Shown: positions 33,315-42,986 of the stretch, piece by piece
Layout: every line of letters begins with the position of its first letter
Numbering within the stretch: position 1 is the first letter of the stretch
Origin: Xenophilus aerolatus
GTDB taxonomy: Bacteria; Pseudomonadota; Gammaproteobacteria; Burkholderiales; Burkholderiaceae_C
Reading direction: 5' to 3'
Length of the DNA: 64,000 nt
Assembly: GCA_030418545.1 (NCBI GenBank)
Contig: QAIB01000002.1
Coordinates: 310,001 to 374,000, forward strand
Program-made: the position numbers and the translations under genes
The notes under the pieces: generated by a model
What the model was told of the DNA's origin: nothing
Database searches by the model: none
The model's input: only the letters and a program-made list of their open reading frames with translations

Positions 33315-34136
33315 TCAGCGCAGGAACACGCGCTGCATGAACAGCTCGATCGGCACCTGCAGCGCCGTCTGCACCGGCGCCGGCAGCTCCAGCGGGCGCA
33401 TCAGCATCTTCAGCGTCATGCCGGGGTTGAGGTTGCTGCTGATGGTGCGGCTCACGCGGCTGCTCAGGCCGCGCTGCCAGGCGCGGTCGGGGGCCTGGAC
33501 GGGGTGGCGGCCGCGCGCGATGTGGCGCAGGGCGCAGTCGGCGTCCTCGCTTTTCAGTTCCCAGGTGCGGCGCGCCACGGTGCCCAGCACGCGCAGCCGG
33601 CCCAGGCGTTCCTCCTGCCGATAGCGGCGGAAGAACTTGTAGAAGTGCTTGTAGTGGTTGACCTCGTCGGTGGCGATGCGGGTGCACAGGTCGACGAAGA
33701 CCGGCTCGCTCGCCGCCTTGGCCAGCGCGCGGTAGTAGGTGGCGGTGCCGGTCTCGACCACGCAGCGCGCCGACATCTCCAGCCCGCGCGTCGGGGCGAG
33801 CAGCTCCACCTTGCAGTAGGTCGCGTACTCGGTGAGAAAGCTCTGGAAGGCCGGTTCCCAGTCGAACTCCGGCCACACGTGGTTGACGTAGGCGCGCAGG
33901 GCGCGGCCGTGCTGCAGCTCCTCGTGCTCCCAGTGGTCGCGCAGCCAGGCCGTGACTTCCTCGTCGCCGGCGAAGAAGTCGACCAGGTTGTGGGTGTAGA
34001 GGTCGGAGCCGCTCTCGATGAAGGACGCCGAGCACGCCAGGTAGAACAGCGTGTCGTCGTCGCGGATGCGTTCGAGCTCGATGCGCGAGAAGTCGAGGTC
34101 GTCGATGGTCCAGTGCGCGGCTTCGTAGCCAGCCAT
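33315..34136 (-). CDS. Ferritin-like di-iron protein
   Basis: A 273-residue four-helix-bundle protein with a full set of di-iron ligands: Glu41 (FIESGS), Glu73-x2-His76 (EHEELQH), Glu128 (VVETGTA) and Glu158-x2-His161 (DEVNHYKH). This is the ExnExxH pair pattern of ferritin-like/rubrerythrin-type oxidases. The C-terminal third (PVQTALQVPIELFMQRV) is less typical and may contact membrane or a partner. AAGGAG precedes the ATG. No partner redox gene is adjacent. An oxidase or hydroxylase of unknown substrate is as likely as iron storage. Confidence 0.85.
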   Translation of the reverse strand: MAGYEAAHWTIDDLDFSRIELERIRDDDTLFYLACSASFIESGSDLYTHNLVDFFAGDEEVTAWLRDHWEHEELQHGRALRAYVNHVWPEFDWEPAFQSFLTEYATYCKVELLAPTRGLEMSARCVVETGTATYYRALAKAASEPVFVDLCTRIATDEVNHYKHFYKFFRRYRQEERLGRLRVLGTVARRTWELKSEDADCALRHIARGRHPVQAPDRAWQRGLSSRVSRTISSNLNPGMTLKMLMRPLELPAPVQTALQVPIELFMQRVFLR

Positions 34137-34366
34137 GCAGAAACTCCTTGTGACAGGGTGCGGGCGCCGCGGTGGCGGCTCGCGCGGGGCAGGCGGGACC
34201 TGTGGGCCGCGCCGACCTGCACCTTACGCGCATTGTGCAGTCGCGGGACTGACCGGGCGCAAGCCGGGGCCGCCGGCATGCCCTCGGGGCGCGGACGCCC
34301 GGGCCGCTTGCCCGCAGGCCCCGCATGGCCGGCCCGCCGCCACCGGCCGCTGCAGGGCCCCAAACC

Positions 34367-34372
34367 TATAAT
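34367..34372 (+). promoter_or_regulatory. -10 element of the alaS promoter
   Basis: A perfect TATAAT stands alone in the GC-rich 328-bp gap 34137-34464, 92 bp before the alaS ATG. No clear -35 is seen 17 bp upstream. The first 220 bp of the gap contain nothing else that I can support. Confidence 0.55.
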
Positions 34373-34464
34373 CGAATGTTCAATCGAATCAAGCAGTTAG
34401 CGGCCGCGCCACCCCTGTCGATGGGAGGTCCGGCCGGCCGCCGGTGCCCCAGCCTCCACATCCC

Positions 34465-37089
34465 ATGAGCCAGCCCACGTTCACGGTCGCGGACATCCGC
34501 AAGACCTTCCTCGATTTCTTCGAATCCAAGGGCCACACGGTCGTGGCGTCGAGCCCGCTGGTGCCGGGCAACGACCCGACGCTGATGTTCACCAACTCGG
34601 GCATGGTGCAGTTCAAGGACGTGTTCCTGGGCACCGACAAGCGCCCCTACGTGCGCGCGGCCTCGGTGCAGGCCTGCCTGCGCGCCGGCGGCAAGCACAA
34701 CGACCTGGAGAACGTGGGCTACACCGCGCGGCACCACACCTTTTTCGAGATGCTGGGCAACTGGAGCTTCGGCGACTACTTCAAGCGCGAGTCGATCACC
34801 TGGGGCTGGGAACTGCTGACGAAGGTCTACAAGCTGCCGGCCGATAAGCTGCTGGCCACCGTCTACCACGAGGACGACGAGGCCTACGACATCTGGACCA
34901 AGGAGATCGGCCTGCCGCCCGAGCGCGTGATCCGCATCGGCGACAACAAGGGCGGCAAGTACAAGTCCGACAACTTCTGGATGATGGCCGACACGGGCCC
35001 CTGCGGCCCCTGCTCGGAGATCTTCTACGACCACGGCCCCGAGATCCCCGGCGGCCCGCCCGGCAGCCCGGATGAAGACGGCGACCGCTTCATCGAGATC
35101 TGGAACCACGTGTTCATGCAGTTCGACATGCAGCCCGACGGCAGCGTGGTGAAGCTGCCGGCGCCCTGCGTCGACACCGGCATGGGCCTGGAGCGCCTGG
35201 CGGCCATCCTGCAGCACGTGCACAGCAACTACGAGATCGACATCTTCGAGGCGCTGATCAAGGCCGCGGCGCGCGAGACCGGCACCGCCGACCTCGCGAA
35301 CCCCTCGCTCAAGGTGATCGCCGACCACGTGCGCGCGACCTCCTTCCTGGTCAGCGACGGCGTCATCCCGAGCAACGAGGGCCGCGGCTACGTGCAGCGC
35401 CGCATCATTCGCCGCGCGATCCGCCACGGCTACAAGCTGGGCCAGAAGAAGCCCTTCTTCCACAAGCTGGTGAAGGACCTGGTCGCGCTGATGGGCGCCG
35501 CGTACCCGCGCCTGCAGGCGCAGGAGCAGCACATCACCGACACGCTCAAGGCCGAGGAAGAGCGCTTCTACGAGACCCTGGCCAACGGCATGGAGATCCT
35601 CGACAGCGCTCTCGAGGGCGGCAAGACCACGCTGCCCGGCGACGTCGCCTTCAAGCTGCACGACACCTACGGCTTCCCGCTCGACCTGACGCAGGACGTG
35701 GCGCGCGAGCGCAACGTGACGGTGGACGAGGCGGGCTTCGACGCCGCCATGGAAAAGCAGAAGGCCGCCGGCCGCGCGGCGGGCAAGTTCAAGATGGAAC
35801 GCGCCGTGGAATACGGCGGCGCCGCCAACGTCTTCACCGGCTACGAGCACCTCGAGGAGCAGGCCAAGGTCGTGGCGCTCTACCACGAGGGCGCGTCGGT
35901 GCCCGAGCTGAAGGAAGGGCAGGCCGGCATCGTCGTGCTCGACACCACGCCCTTCTACGCCGAGAGCGGCGGCCAGGTCGGCGACCAGGGCACGATCAGT
36001 GCCGAGGGCGTCGCCTTCGGTGTCGAGGACACGCAGAAGATCAAGGCCGACGTGTATGGCCACCACGGGGTGCAGACCCAGGGCGCGCTCAAGGTCGGCG
36101 ATGCGGTGAAGGCCGCGGTCGACGGCGAGCGCCGCGCCGCCACCATGCGCAACCACTCCGTCACCCACCTGATGCACAAGGCCCTGCGCGAGGTGCTGGG
36201 CACGCACGTGCAGCAGAAGGGCTCGCTGGTCGACGCCGACAAGACGCGCTTCGACTTCGCGCACAACGCGGCCGTCACGCACGACCAGATCCTCGAGATC
36301 GAGCGCCTCGTCAACGCCGAGATCCTGGCCAACACGTCCACGCAGGCGCGCGTGATGGGCATGGAGGACGCGCAGAAGACCGGCGCGATGATGCTCTTCG
36401 GCGAGAAGTACGGCGAGACCGTGCGCGTGCTCGACATCGGCAGCAGCCGTGAACTCTGCGGCGGCACGCACGTGCACCGCACCGGCGACATCGGCCTCTT
36501 CAAGGTGGTGAGCGAGGGTGGCGTGGCCGCCGGCGTGCGCCGCATCGAGGCCATCACCGGCGCCAACGCGCTGGCGTATTTGCAGCAGCTTGAATCGACC
36601 GTGCACAGCGTGGCCGCCACGCTCAAGGCGCCCTCGGCCGAGGTGCAGCCGCGCCTGGCGCAGGTGCTGGAGCAGGTGCGCGCGCTCGAGAAGGAGATCG
36701 GCGCGCTCAAGGGCAAGCTGGCGTCCAGCCAGGGCGACGAGCTCGTCAACCAGGCAGTCGACGTCAAGGGCATCAAGGTGCTGGCCGCCCGGCTCGAAGG
36801 CGCCGACGCCAAGCAGCTGCGCGACACCATGGACCGGCTCAAGAACAAGCTCAAGAGCGCGGCCATCGTGCTGGCCGCCGTCGACGGCGCCAAGGTACAG
36901 ATCGCGGCCGGCGTGACGCCCGATGCGATGGCGAAGATGAAGGCCGGCGAGCTGGTCAACTTCGTCGCCAGCCAGGTCGGCGGCAAGGGCGGCGGCAAGC
37001 CCGACATGGCGATGGCCGGCGGGACCGATGCTGCCGGGCTGCCCAAGGCACTGGCGTCGGTGCAGGGCTGGGTGGCCGAACGCGCCTGA
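34465..37089 (+). CDS. alaS: Alanyl-tRNA synthetase
   Basis: A full-length 874-residue class II synthetase that charges tRNA-Ala. Motif 2 region [18 protein letters not shown] lies in the N-terminal aminoacylation domain. The editing domain zinc ligands appear as [11 protein letters not shown] and [13 protein letters not shown]. The C-Ala domain with a glycine-rich stretch ([16 protein letters not shown]) closes the protein. The frame is open from 34444; the ATG at 34465 ([20 protein letters not shown]) is the normal start. It is an essential housekeeping gene and a useful phylogenetic marker for this window. Confidence 0.98.
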   Translation: MSQPTFTVADIRKTFLDFFESKGHTVVASSPLVPGNDPTLMFTNSGMVQFKDVFLGTDKRPYVRAASVQACLRAGGKHNDLENVGYTARHHTFFEMLGNWSFGDYFKRESITWGWELLTKVYKLPADKLLATVYHEDDEAYDIWTKEIGLPPERVIRIGDNKGGKYKSDNFWMMADTGPCGPCSEIFYDHGPEIPGGPPGSPDEDGDRFIEIWNHVFMQFDMQPDGSVVKLPAPCVDTGMGLERLAAILQHVHSNYEIDIFEALIKAAARETGTADLANPSLKVIADHVRATSFLVSDGVIPSNEGRGYVQRRIIRRAIRHGYKLGQKKPFFHKLVKDLVALMGAAYPRLQAQEQHITDTLKAEEERFYETLANGMEILDSALEGGKTTLPGDVAFKLHDTYGFPLDLTQDVARERNVTVDEAGFDAAMEKQKAAGRAAGKFKMERAVEYGGAANVFTGYEHLEEQAKVVALYHEGASVPELKEGQAGIVVLDTTPFYAESGGQVGDQGTISAEGVAFGVEDTQKIKADVYGHHGVQTQGALKVGDAVKAAVDGERRAATMRNHSVTHLMHKALREVLGTHVQQKGSLVDADKTRFDFAHNAAVTHDQILEIERLVNAEILANTSTQARVMGMEDAQKTGAMMLFGEKYGETVRVLDIGSSRELCGGTHVHRTGDIGLFKVVSEGGVAAGVRRIEAITGANALAYLQQLESTVHSVAATLKAPSAEVQPRLAQVLEQVRALEKEIGALKGKLASSQGDELVNQAVDVKGIKVLAARLEGADAKQLRDTMDRLKNKLKSAAIVLAAVDGAKVQIAAGVTPDAMAKMKAGELVNFVASQVGGKGGGKPDMAMAGGTDAAGLPKALASVQGWVAERA

Positions 37090-37112
37090 GGCGCCGCGAC
37101 ACGGCCCGCGCC

Positions 37113-37817
37113 ATGCGTGCGACCTTTGTTCGCCACGGGCAGAGTACCGGCAACGCCGGCCAGCCCACGCGCGACCTGGTGGCCATGCCGCTCACGCCAC
37201 TGGGCGTGTCGCAGGCGCGCGAGGTGGCCTGCAGCTGGCGGCGCGAGCCGACGCACATCGTGAGCTCGCCCTTCCTGCGCGCGCGGCAGACGGCCGAGCC
37301 CACCTGCGTGCGCTTTCCCGGCGTGCCGATGGCGATCTGGCCGATCCACGAGTTCACCTACCTGTGCCCGGCCAACTGGGCCGACACCACGCGCGCGCAG
37401 CGGCGTCCCACGGTCGAGGCCTACTGGCAGCGCGGCGACCCGGCCTACGTGGACGGGGAGGGCGCCGAGAGCTTCTCGCAGGTGCTGCGGCGGGCCGAGT
37501 CGGCGCTGGCGCGGCTGGCCGCGCTGCCCGACGACGCGGAGGTCTTCCTCTTCAGCCACGGGCAGTTCATGCAGGCAGTGCGCCAGAGCGTGGGCCTGGC
37601 CGGCGAAAGCGATGGCGACAAGATGGCCCAGTTCTGGCCCTTCGAGCAGCGCTCGCCGGTGCTCAATTGCCAGAAGCTGGTGCTGGGCCACGCGGACGGC
37701 GTCTGGCGTCTGATCGGCGAAGACCCGCTGGCTGCGCCCGAACTGCCTGTCGCCATGGATTCGATAGCTGCCCGCGCAGAACGGCCGCGGGCTGGAGGTC
37801 GCTTTGGTCATGAATGA
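37113..37817 (+). CDS. Histidine phosphatase (phosphoglycerate-mutase-like)
   Basis: A 234-residue member of the histidine phosphatase branch. The phospho-His motif FVRHGQSTGN gives His8, SSPFLRARQTAEP supplies the second Arg, and the C-terminal FLFSHGQFMQ the second His. The substrate is not predictable. It follows alaS by 23 bp. The last 20 or so residues (MDSIAARAERPRAGGRFGHE) are translated from a dispersed repeat (37752-37812) that has replaced the original gene end, and the stop overlaps the start of the next gene. Confidence 0.9.
   Translation: MRATFVRHGQSTGNAGQPTRDLVAMPLTPLGVSQAREVACSWRREPTHIVSSPFLRARQTAEPTCVRFPGVPMAIWPIHEFTYLCPANWADTTRAQRRPTVEAYWQRGDPAYVDGEGAESFSQVLRRAESALARLAALPDDAEVFLFSHGQFMQAVRQSVGLAGESDGDKMAQFWPFEQRSPVLNCQKLVLGHADGVWRLIGEDPLAAPELPVAMDSIAARAERPRAGGRFGHE
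37752..37812 (+). repeat. Dispersed repeat, copy 5, forming a gene end
   Basis: GCCATGGATTCGATAGC, TGCCCGCGCAGAACGG, CCGCGGGCTGGAGGTC and GCTTTGGTCATGA match the repeat blocks. It supplies the C-terminal codons of the phosphatase and the ribosome-binding region (GGAGG) of the following reductase gene. Confidence 0.6.
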
Positions 37818-38832
37818 TCTGGAAGCACCCGGCGAGGTGCTCGTGATGGGCGCCGGCGCCGTGGGCTGCTACGTCGGCGGCTGCCTGGCGGCCGCGGGGG
37901 TGCCCGTCACCTTCGTCGGACGGCCGCGGGTGCTCGAGGCGCTGGCGCAGCACGGACTCACGCTGACCGACCGCGACGGCGCTTGCCAGCGCGTGCGGGC
38001 CGCCGACCTGCGCCTGGCCGGCGCGGTGCCTGCGGGCGCGCGCCCGGCGCTGGTGCTGCTGTCGGTGAAGAGCGGCGCCACCGCCGCGGCGGCGGCCGAA
38101 CTGGCGGCGGCCCTGCCGGCCGGCACGCCGGTCGTCTCGCTGCAGAACGGCATCGGCAACGCGGGCCTGGCGCAGCGCACCGCACCTTCGCTCAAGGCGC
38201 TGCCGGGCATGGTGCCCTACAACGTGGCCGAGCTGGCGCCCGGGGCCTATCACCGCGGCACCGCCGGGCGGCTGGCCAGCGTGGCGCATCCGGCCCTGCT
38301 GCCGTGGGCACCGGTGTTCGAGGCCGCGGGCGTGCCCATCGACCTGCGCAGCGACCTGCAGGCCATCCAGTGGGGCAAGCTGCTGCTCAACCTCAACAAC
38401 CCGGTCAATGCGCTGTCGGGACTGCCGCTGCGCGACCAACTGCTCGACCGCGGCTACCGCCGCTGCTTCGCGGCACTGATCGACGAGGCCCTGGGCGCCC
38501 TGGACGCCGCCGGCATCGAGCCGGCGCAGATGACCGCCGTGTCGCCGCGCCGCCTGCCGATGCTGCTGCGCCTGCCCAACTGGCTGTTCCGCCGCGTCGC
38601 CGCGCCCATGCTGCGGGTGGACGCCAAGGCGCGCTCGAGCATGGCGGACGACGTGGCGCTGGGCCGGCGGACCGAGGTCGATGCGCTCAGCGGCGAGGTG
38701 GTGCGCCTGGCCGAAGCGCATGGCCGCAGCGCGCCGCGCAACGCGAAGATGGTCGAACTGCTCGACGGCGGCTGGCCGAAGCCGCCGGTGCGCATGGATT
38801 CGGCCGCGCTGCAGCGCGCGCTCGGTCTGTAG
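37810..38832 (+). CDS. 2-dehydropantoate 2-reductase family protein
   Basis: A 340-residue NADPH-dependent reductase of the ketopantoate reductase family. The N-terminal VMGAGAVGCYVGGCLAAAG binds NADP. SVKSG and VVSLQNGIGN carry the catalytic Lys and Asn region, and WGKLLLNLNNPVNALSGLPL and KARSSMADDVALGRRTEVDALSG are the C-terminal signature. It may be PanE or one of the many paralogues acting on other 2-oxo acids, so no symbol is given. The ATG at 37810 overlaps the phosphatase stop. A GGAGG supplied by the dispersed repeat lies about 10 bp upstream. Confidence 0.88.
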   Translation: MNDLEAPGEVLVMGAGAVGCYVGGCLAAAGVPVTFVGRPRVLEALAQHGLTLTDRDGACQRVRAADLRLAGAVPAGARPALVLLSVKSGATAAAAAELAAALPAGTPVVSLQNGIGNAGLAQRTAPSLKALPGMVPYNVAELAPGAYHRGTAGRLASVAHPALLPWAPVFEAAGVPIDLRSDLQAIQWGKLLLNLNNPVNALSGLPLRDQLLDRGYRRCFAALIDEALGALDAAGIEPAQMTAVSPRRLPMLLRLPNWLFRRVAAPMLRVDAKARSSMADDVALGRRTEVDALSGEVVRLAEAHGRSAPRNAKMVELLDGGWPKPPVRMDSAALQRALGL

Positions 38833-38840
38833 CGCGCAAG

Positions 38841-38910
38841 CGAATTTCAAGCCAAAACCGGTTGCAGCGCCCGCGGGACGGGCGCAGTCCGCTATCGATT
38901 CGATAGCGAA
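38841..38910 (-). repeat. Dispersed repeat, copy 6
   Basis: On the minus strand: TTCGCTATCGAATCGATAGC, GGACTGCGCCCGTCCCGCG, GGCGCTGCAACCGG and TTTTGGCTTGAAATT. It fills the gap between the convergent reductase and TetR genes and may act as a shared transcript end. Confidence 0.72.
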
Positions 38911-38933
38911 CGGGGCTGCCGGCGCTGGCCTCG

Positions 38934-39533
38934 TCAGCGCCGCGCCACCAGTGCACCCAGCACCGTGCGCAGGGTACCGACCGCCGCCTCGCGCCCTGCC
39001 GTGTCGCCCGCCATCTGCGCCCGCACGATCGCGCCGTCGAAGACCAGCGCCGCCGCATCGGCCAGCAGCTCGCGGGTCGCGCCGTCGGGCAGCAGTTCGG
39101 CGATCACCTGCGTCATCTCGGCCTTGTGTGCGCGCGCGATGTCCACCGCCTCGGGCAATGCCTGCGCGATCTCGACCACGGAGTTGATGAAGGCGCAGCC
39201 GCGAAAGTCCGGCTGCTCGGTCCATTCCTGCAGCACGTCGGCCAGCAGCAGCAGGCGCGCGTGGCCCTCGGCCGGCGACGCCGCGCCGTGGCGGCCCAGC
39301 GCGTCGATGAACCAGGCGATCCAGCGGCGATGGCGGAAATCCAGGAACTCGCGCACCAGCGCATCCTTGCTCGCGAAGTGCCGGTAGAAGGTCAGCTTGG
39401 CCACGCCGGATTCGGCGATGAGCCGGTCCACGCCGGTGGCGCGGATGCCGTCGCGGTAGAAGAGGTCGTGCGCCATCGCGAGGATGCGCTCGCGTGCCGA
39501 CGGGTCGGTGGCGGCAGATGTGGGGGAAGGCAT
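38934..39533 (-). CDS. TetR-family repressor
   Basis: A 199-residue regulator. The N-terminal HTH is complete ([46 protein letters not shown], about 14-60) and the C-terminal ligand domain is helical with [19 protein letters not shown]. It is divergent from the NTF2-like gene, and two perfect palindromes lie in the 99-bp gap, one only 10 bp from its own start codon. This is the usual layout of an autoregulated repressor controlling its divergent neighbour. Confidence 0.93.
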   Translation of the reverse strand: MPSPTSAATDPSARERILAMAHDLFYRDGIRATGVDRLIAESGVAKLTFYRHFASKDALVREFLDFRHRRWIAWFIDALGRHGAASPAEGHARLLLLADVLQEWTEQPDFRGCAFINSVVEIAQALPEAVDIARAHKAEMTQVIAELLPDGATRELLADAAALVFDGAIVRAQMAGDTAGREAAVGTLRTVLGALVARR

Positions 39534-39542
39534 GTCGACATT

Positions 39543-39560
39543 GTAGACAGGTCTGTCTAC
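39543..39560. promoter_or_regulatory. TetR operator 1
   Basis: GTAGACAG-GT-CTGTCTAC, perfect 8-bp arms, adjacent to the tetR-type gene start (autorepression position). Confidence 0.88.
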
Positions 39561-39582
39561 TTGGGTTATCGTCGGTGCCGAG

Positions 39583-39600
39583 GTAGACAGGTCTGTCTAC
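39583..39600. promoter_or_regulatory. TetR operator 2
   Basis: An exact second copy of operator 1, 40 bp away centre to centre (about four helical turns, so the same DNA face), 32 bp before the NTF2-like start. The two could be bound together. Confidence 0.88.
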
Positions 39601-39632
39601 ATCGACCACCACCCAACCGAAGGAGCCCCTGC

Positions 39633-40127
39633 ATGTCCGCACCGCAACCCGAAGCCCAGAGCGAGATCCGTCCCCCCGTGCCGCCGTTCACGCTGGCCAC
39701 CGCCACCCAGAAGGTGCGCGGCGCCGAGGACGCCTGGAACTCGCGCGACCCCGACCGCGTGGCCCAGGTCTACACGCTCGACACCATCTGGCGCAACCGC
39801 GCCGAGTTTCCGAGGGGCCGCGAGGCGGCCCGCGCGTTCCTGCAGCGCAAGTGGGCGCGCGAACTGGACTACCGGCTGATCAAGGGCCTGTGGGCCTTCA
39901 CCGAGCACCGCATCGCGGTGCGCTTCGCCTACGAGTGGCACGACGACTCGGGCCAGTGGTTCCGCAGCTACGGCAACGAGAACTGGGAGTTCAATGCCCA
40001 GGGCCTGATGCAGCGGCGCTTCGCCAGCATCAACGACCTGCCCATCGCGGCGGCCGATCGCCTGTTCCACTGGCCGCTCGGCCGCCGGCCCGACGACCAC
40101 CCCGGGCTGGAGGAACTGGGCCTCTGA
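39633..40127 (+). CDS. NTF2-like (SnoaL/DUF1348) protein
   Basis: A 164-residue protein of the nuclear-transport-factor-2-like fold, recognised by [33 protein letters not shown] and the later [30 protein letters not shown]. That segment set is the DUF1348 type. Such proteins are small cone-shaped enzymes or ligand binders, and DUF1348 members are largely uncharacterised. AAGGAG precedes the ATG. It is the likely target of the divergent TetR repressor through the two palindromes. Confidence 0.88.
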   Translation: MSAPQPEAQSEIRPPVPPFTLATATQKVRGAEDAWNSRDPDRVAQVYTLDTIWRNRAEFPRGREAARAFLQRKWARELDYRLIKGLWAFTEHRIAVRFAYEWHDDSGQWFRSYGNENWEFNAQGLMQRRFASINDLPIAAADRLFHWPLGRRPDDHPGLEELGL

Positions 40128-40168
40128 AGCGCCATCGGCGGTCGGCCAAGGGGCGCTACATTGCCGGC

Positions 40169-41743
40169 ATGACGCCCCTGCCGCTGATCCGCCTGCTGCT
40201 TGCCCTGGCCGCGCTGGCCGTGGCGGGCTGCGCCAGCCTGCCGCCGCCGCAGCCGGCGCCGCGCTCCACCGCGCCGACCGACGTCGCCGGCACCCGCCTG
40301 GCGCAGATCGCCAGGGCCGGCACGCCGCCCGGCAGCGGGCCGGACGCGCTCTCGGGCTTCCAGCTCATGCCCGAGGGGCCGACGGCGCTCAATGCACGCG
40401 TTGCGCTCGCGCGCGCCGCCCAGAAGAGCATCGACGCGCAGTACTACATCCTGCAGGCCGACGGTTCGGGCCTGCTCTTCCTGCACGAACTGCTGCAGGC
40501 CGCGCGGCGCGGCGTGCGGGTGCGGCTGCTGGTCGACGACCTCTACACCGCGGGCAAGGACGAGCTCTTCGCCGCGCTGGCCTCGCAGCCCAACTTCGAG
40601 CTGCGCCTGTTCAACCCGCTGGCGGTGCGCACCGGCCCGCTGACGCTGCGGCTCGCGCTGTCGCTGGGCGACGTGCGGCGCATCAACCGGCGCATGCACA
40701 ACAAGCTCTTCGTGGCCGACAACAGCGTCGCCATCACGGGCGGGCGCAACATCGCCGACGAGTACTTCATGCGCAGCGACGTGGCCAACTTCATCGACAT
40801 GGACGTGCTGGCCACCGGGCCGGTGGTGCCGGAGCTGTCGGCCTCCTTCGACGACTACTGGAACAGCGCCCAGGTGCGGCCGATCGGCGCGCTGATGCGC
40901 GTGCCCACCGACGGCGAGGGCACGCGCGAATGGTTGCAGGCGCACCTCGTCGGCAAGCGCGAGCCCCTGCCCGAGCGCTACACCGACGTGCTCGGCCACC
41001 CCACCATCGCGGCCCAGCTCGAGGCCGGCCGGCTCGAGCAGACGCCGGGCGACGGCCGCGCGGTGGCCGACATCCCCGAGAAGATCACCATCCAGGACCC
41101 GGAGGCCAGCTACGCCGACAGCGTGACGCAGCGCACCGTCGCCATGCTCTACGGCGCGCGCGAACAGGTGGTGATGGTGTCGCCGTACTTCATCCCGGGC
41201 GAACGCGGCCTCGAGATGCTGGAGGACGGCGTCAAGCACGGCGTGGAGATGATCGTGCTGACCAACTCGCTCGACGCCACCGACGAGTCGCTGGTGTACG
41301 CCGGCTACGCGCGCTACCGAATGGCCATGCTCAAGGCGGGCATCCACATCTACGAGCTGGGCGCCAAACTGGCGCCGCGCGACCACCAGCTGGGCGACTT
41401 CAAGAGCTCGACCGGGCGGTTGCATTCCAAGCTGGCCATCGTCGACCGGCGGCGCATGTTCATCGGCTCGATGAACCTCGACGGCCGATCGGCGCGCCTG
41501 AACACCGAGATCGGCGTGCTGATCGACAGCCCGGCGCTGGCGGCGCAGGTCGGGCGCTTCATGCCGCTGCGCGCGCTGGGCGCCTACCAGCTGCAGCTCA
41601 CGGCCGGCGGCAGCGGGGTGGAGTGGATCGAGCACAACCCCGACGGCAGCAGCAAGGTCATCACCGACGAGCCGGGCGCCCACTGGCTGGGGAGCTTCCG
41701 CGACTGGCTGCTGCTGCGCTTCCTGCCCGAAGACCTGCTGTGA
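40169..41743 (+). CDS. Phospholipase D / cardiolipin-synthase-C-like lipoprotein
   Basis: A 524-residue PLD-superfamily enzyme. The signal peptide ends in the lipobox LAVAGC (Cys21). Two HKD motifs are seen: HNKLFVADNSVAITGGRN at about 176 and HSKLAIVDRRRMFIGSMN at about 419. The arrangement and length match ClsC/YmdC-type proteins, which transfer phosphatidyl groups to make cardiolipin. The lipid anchor would hold it to a membrane facing the periplasm. The gene starts 41 bp after the NTF2-like gene and has no YmdB-like partner here. Confidence 0.9.
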   Translation: MTPLPLIRLLLALAALAVAGCASLPPPQPAPRSTAPTDVAGTRLAQIARAGTPPGSGPDALSGFQLMPEGPTALNARVALARAAQKSIDAQYYILQADGSGLLFLHELLQAARRGVRVRLLVDDLYTAGKDELFAALASQPNFELRLFNPLAVRTGPLTLRLALSLGDVRRINRRMHNKLFVADNSVAITGGRNIADEYFMRSDVANFIDMDVLATGPVVPELSASFDDYWNSAQVRPIGALMRVPTDGEGTREWLQAHLVGKREPLPERYTDVLGHPTIAAQLEAGRLEQTPGDGRAVADIPEKITIQDPEASYADSVTQRTVAMLYGAREQVVMVSPYFIPGERGLEMLEDGVKHGVEMIVLTNSLDATDESLVYAGYARYRMAMLKAGIHIYELGAKLAPRDHQLGDFKSSTGRLHSKLAIVDRRRMFIGSMNLDGRSARLNTEIGVLIDSPALAAQVGRFMPLRALGAYQLQLTAGGSGVEWIEHNPDGSSKVITDEPGAHWLGSFRDWLLLRFLPEDLL

Positions 41744-41753
41744 ACGCCATGGC

Positions 41754-42986
41754 ATGTCGGTTGCATGCCTTGCGCGCATGTCCTACGCGCTGAACCTGCC
41801 CCGCAACGCCGATGCCGGCGTCGATGCCGGCGTCGATGCGCTCTGGGGCCATCCTCTGAGCCTGCTGCTGGAGTCCACCGGCGAAGGCGTCTTCGGCATC
41901 GACCTGGACGGCCACTGCACCTTCATCAACCGTGCCGGGGCCCGCCTGCTCGGCCACGATGCGGCGGCGGTGATCGGCCGCAACATGCACGAGCTGACCC
42001 ACCATTCCCACGCCGACGGCTCGCCGTACCCGGACACCGATTGCCCGATCTTCAACGCCTTCCGGCGCGGCCTGCCGTGCCGCATCGACACGGAGGTGTT
42101 CTGGCGCCGCGACGGCACTTCCTTCGCGGTCGAGTATTCGAGCCATCCCATCCTCGACGGCGACGCCGTGCGCGGCGCCGTCATCACCTTCGTCGACATC
42201 ACCGAGCGCCGGCGCGCCGCGCACGCCCTGCAGCAGTCGCGCGACGAGCTGGAGCGGCGCGTGGCCGAACGCACCTCGGAACTGAGCGCCGCCCTGCAGC
42301 AGGTGCGCGAGCTCTCGGCCTGGATGGAATCGGTGCGCGAGGACGAACGCACCCGCATCGCGCGCGAGGTGCACGACGAGCTGGGCAGCCTGCTGGTGGC
42401 CCTGAAGATGGACGTCGACTGGATCGGCAAGCGCCTGGGCGAACAGGGCGCGCGCACGCCCGAGGCCGCCGAGGACATGCGCCTGCAGATGCGCGGCAAG
42501 TGCAGCAACATGAGCGGCCTGATCGAGCGCGCGGTGGACAACGTCGGCCGGATCATCACCGACCTGCGGCCGAGCATCCTCGACCACCAGGGCCTGTGGG
42601 CGGCGCTGGAGTGGCAGGCGCACGAGTTCGCGCGCGCGGCCGAGCTGCAGCTGGACTGGCGCATGGCGGTGGACGAGTCGCTGGAACTGCCCGGGCCGGC
42701 CGCCATGGCCGTGTTCCGCATCTTCCAGGAGATGCTGAGCAACGTGGGCCGCCACGCGCGCGCCAGCCGGGTGGAGGTCGACATCCACCTCGAGGGCGAC
42801 GCGCTGTACCTGCAGGTGCGCGACGACGGCGTCGGGGCGGCCGCGCAGGCCTTCCATGCGCCGACATCCTATGGCGTGCGCGGCATGCGGGAGCGGGCGC
42901 TGCACTTCGGCGGCAGCGTCGAGATCTCGAGCCGGACCGGCCGCGGGACCTTGCTGTGCCTGCGCATGCCGCTGTCCCATGAATAG
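41754..42986 (+). CDS. PAS sensor histidine kinase, NarL/DegS type
   Basis: A 410-residue soluble kinase. A PAS domain lies at residues about 32-160 (LLESTGEGVFGIDLDGHCTFINRAGARLLGH to VDITERR), then a coiled coil, then a HisKA_3 dimerisation domain with the phospho-His in EDERTRIAREVHDELGSLL, and a HATPase. There are no membrane segments, so it senses an internal signal, possibly redox or a PAS-bound ligand. The start is ATG 41754, with an alternative in-frame ATG at 41778. Its end overlaps the regulator gene by 8 bp. It may control the cyanate/nitrate transport operon that follows. Confidence 0.9.
   Translation: MSVACLARMSYALNLPRNADAGVDAGVDALWGHPLSLLLESTGEGVFGIDLDGHCTFINRAGARLLGHDAAAVIGRNMHELTHHSHADGSPYPDTDCPIFNAFRRGLPCRIDTEVFWRRDGTSFAVEYSSHPILDGDAVRGAVITFVDITERRRAAHALQQSRDELERRVAERTSELSAALQQVRELSAWMESVREDERTRIAREVHDELGSLLVALKMDVDWIGKRLGEQGARTPEAAEDMRLQMRGKCSNMSGLIERAVDNVGRIITDLRPSILDHQGLWAALEWQAHEFARAAELQLDWRMAVDESLELPGPAAMAVFRIFQEMLSNVGRHARASRVEVDIHLEGDALYLQVRDDGVGAAAQAFHAPTSYGVRGMRERALHFGGSVEISSRTGRGTLLCLRMPLSHE

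Noticed and set aside
34366..36606. 746-codon open frame antisense to alaS
   Set aside because: High-GC third-position bias opens the opposite strand; the forward frame is a textbook alanyl-tRNA synthetase and the antisense product is His/Arg/Val-rich with no domain.
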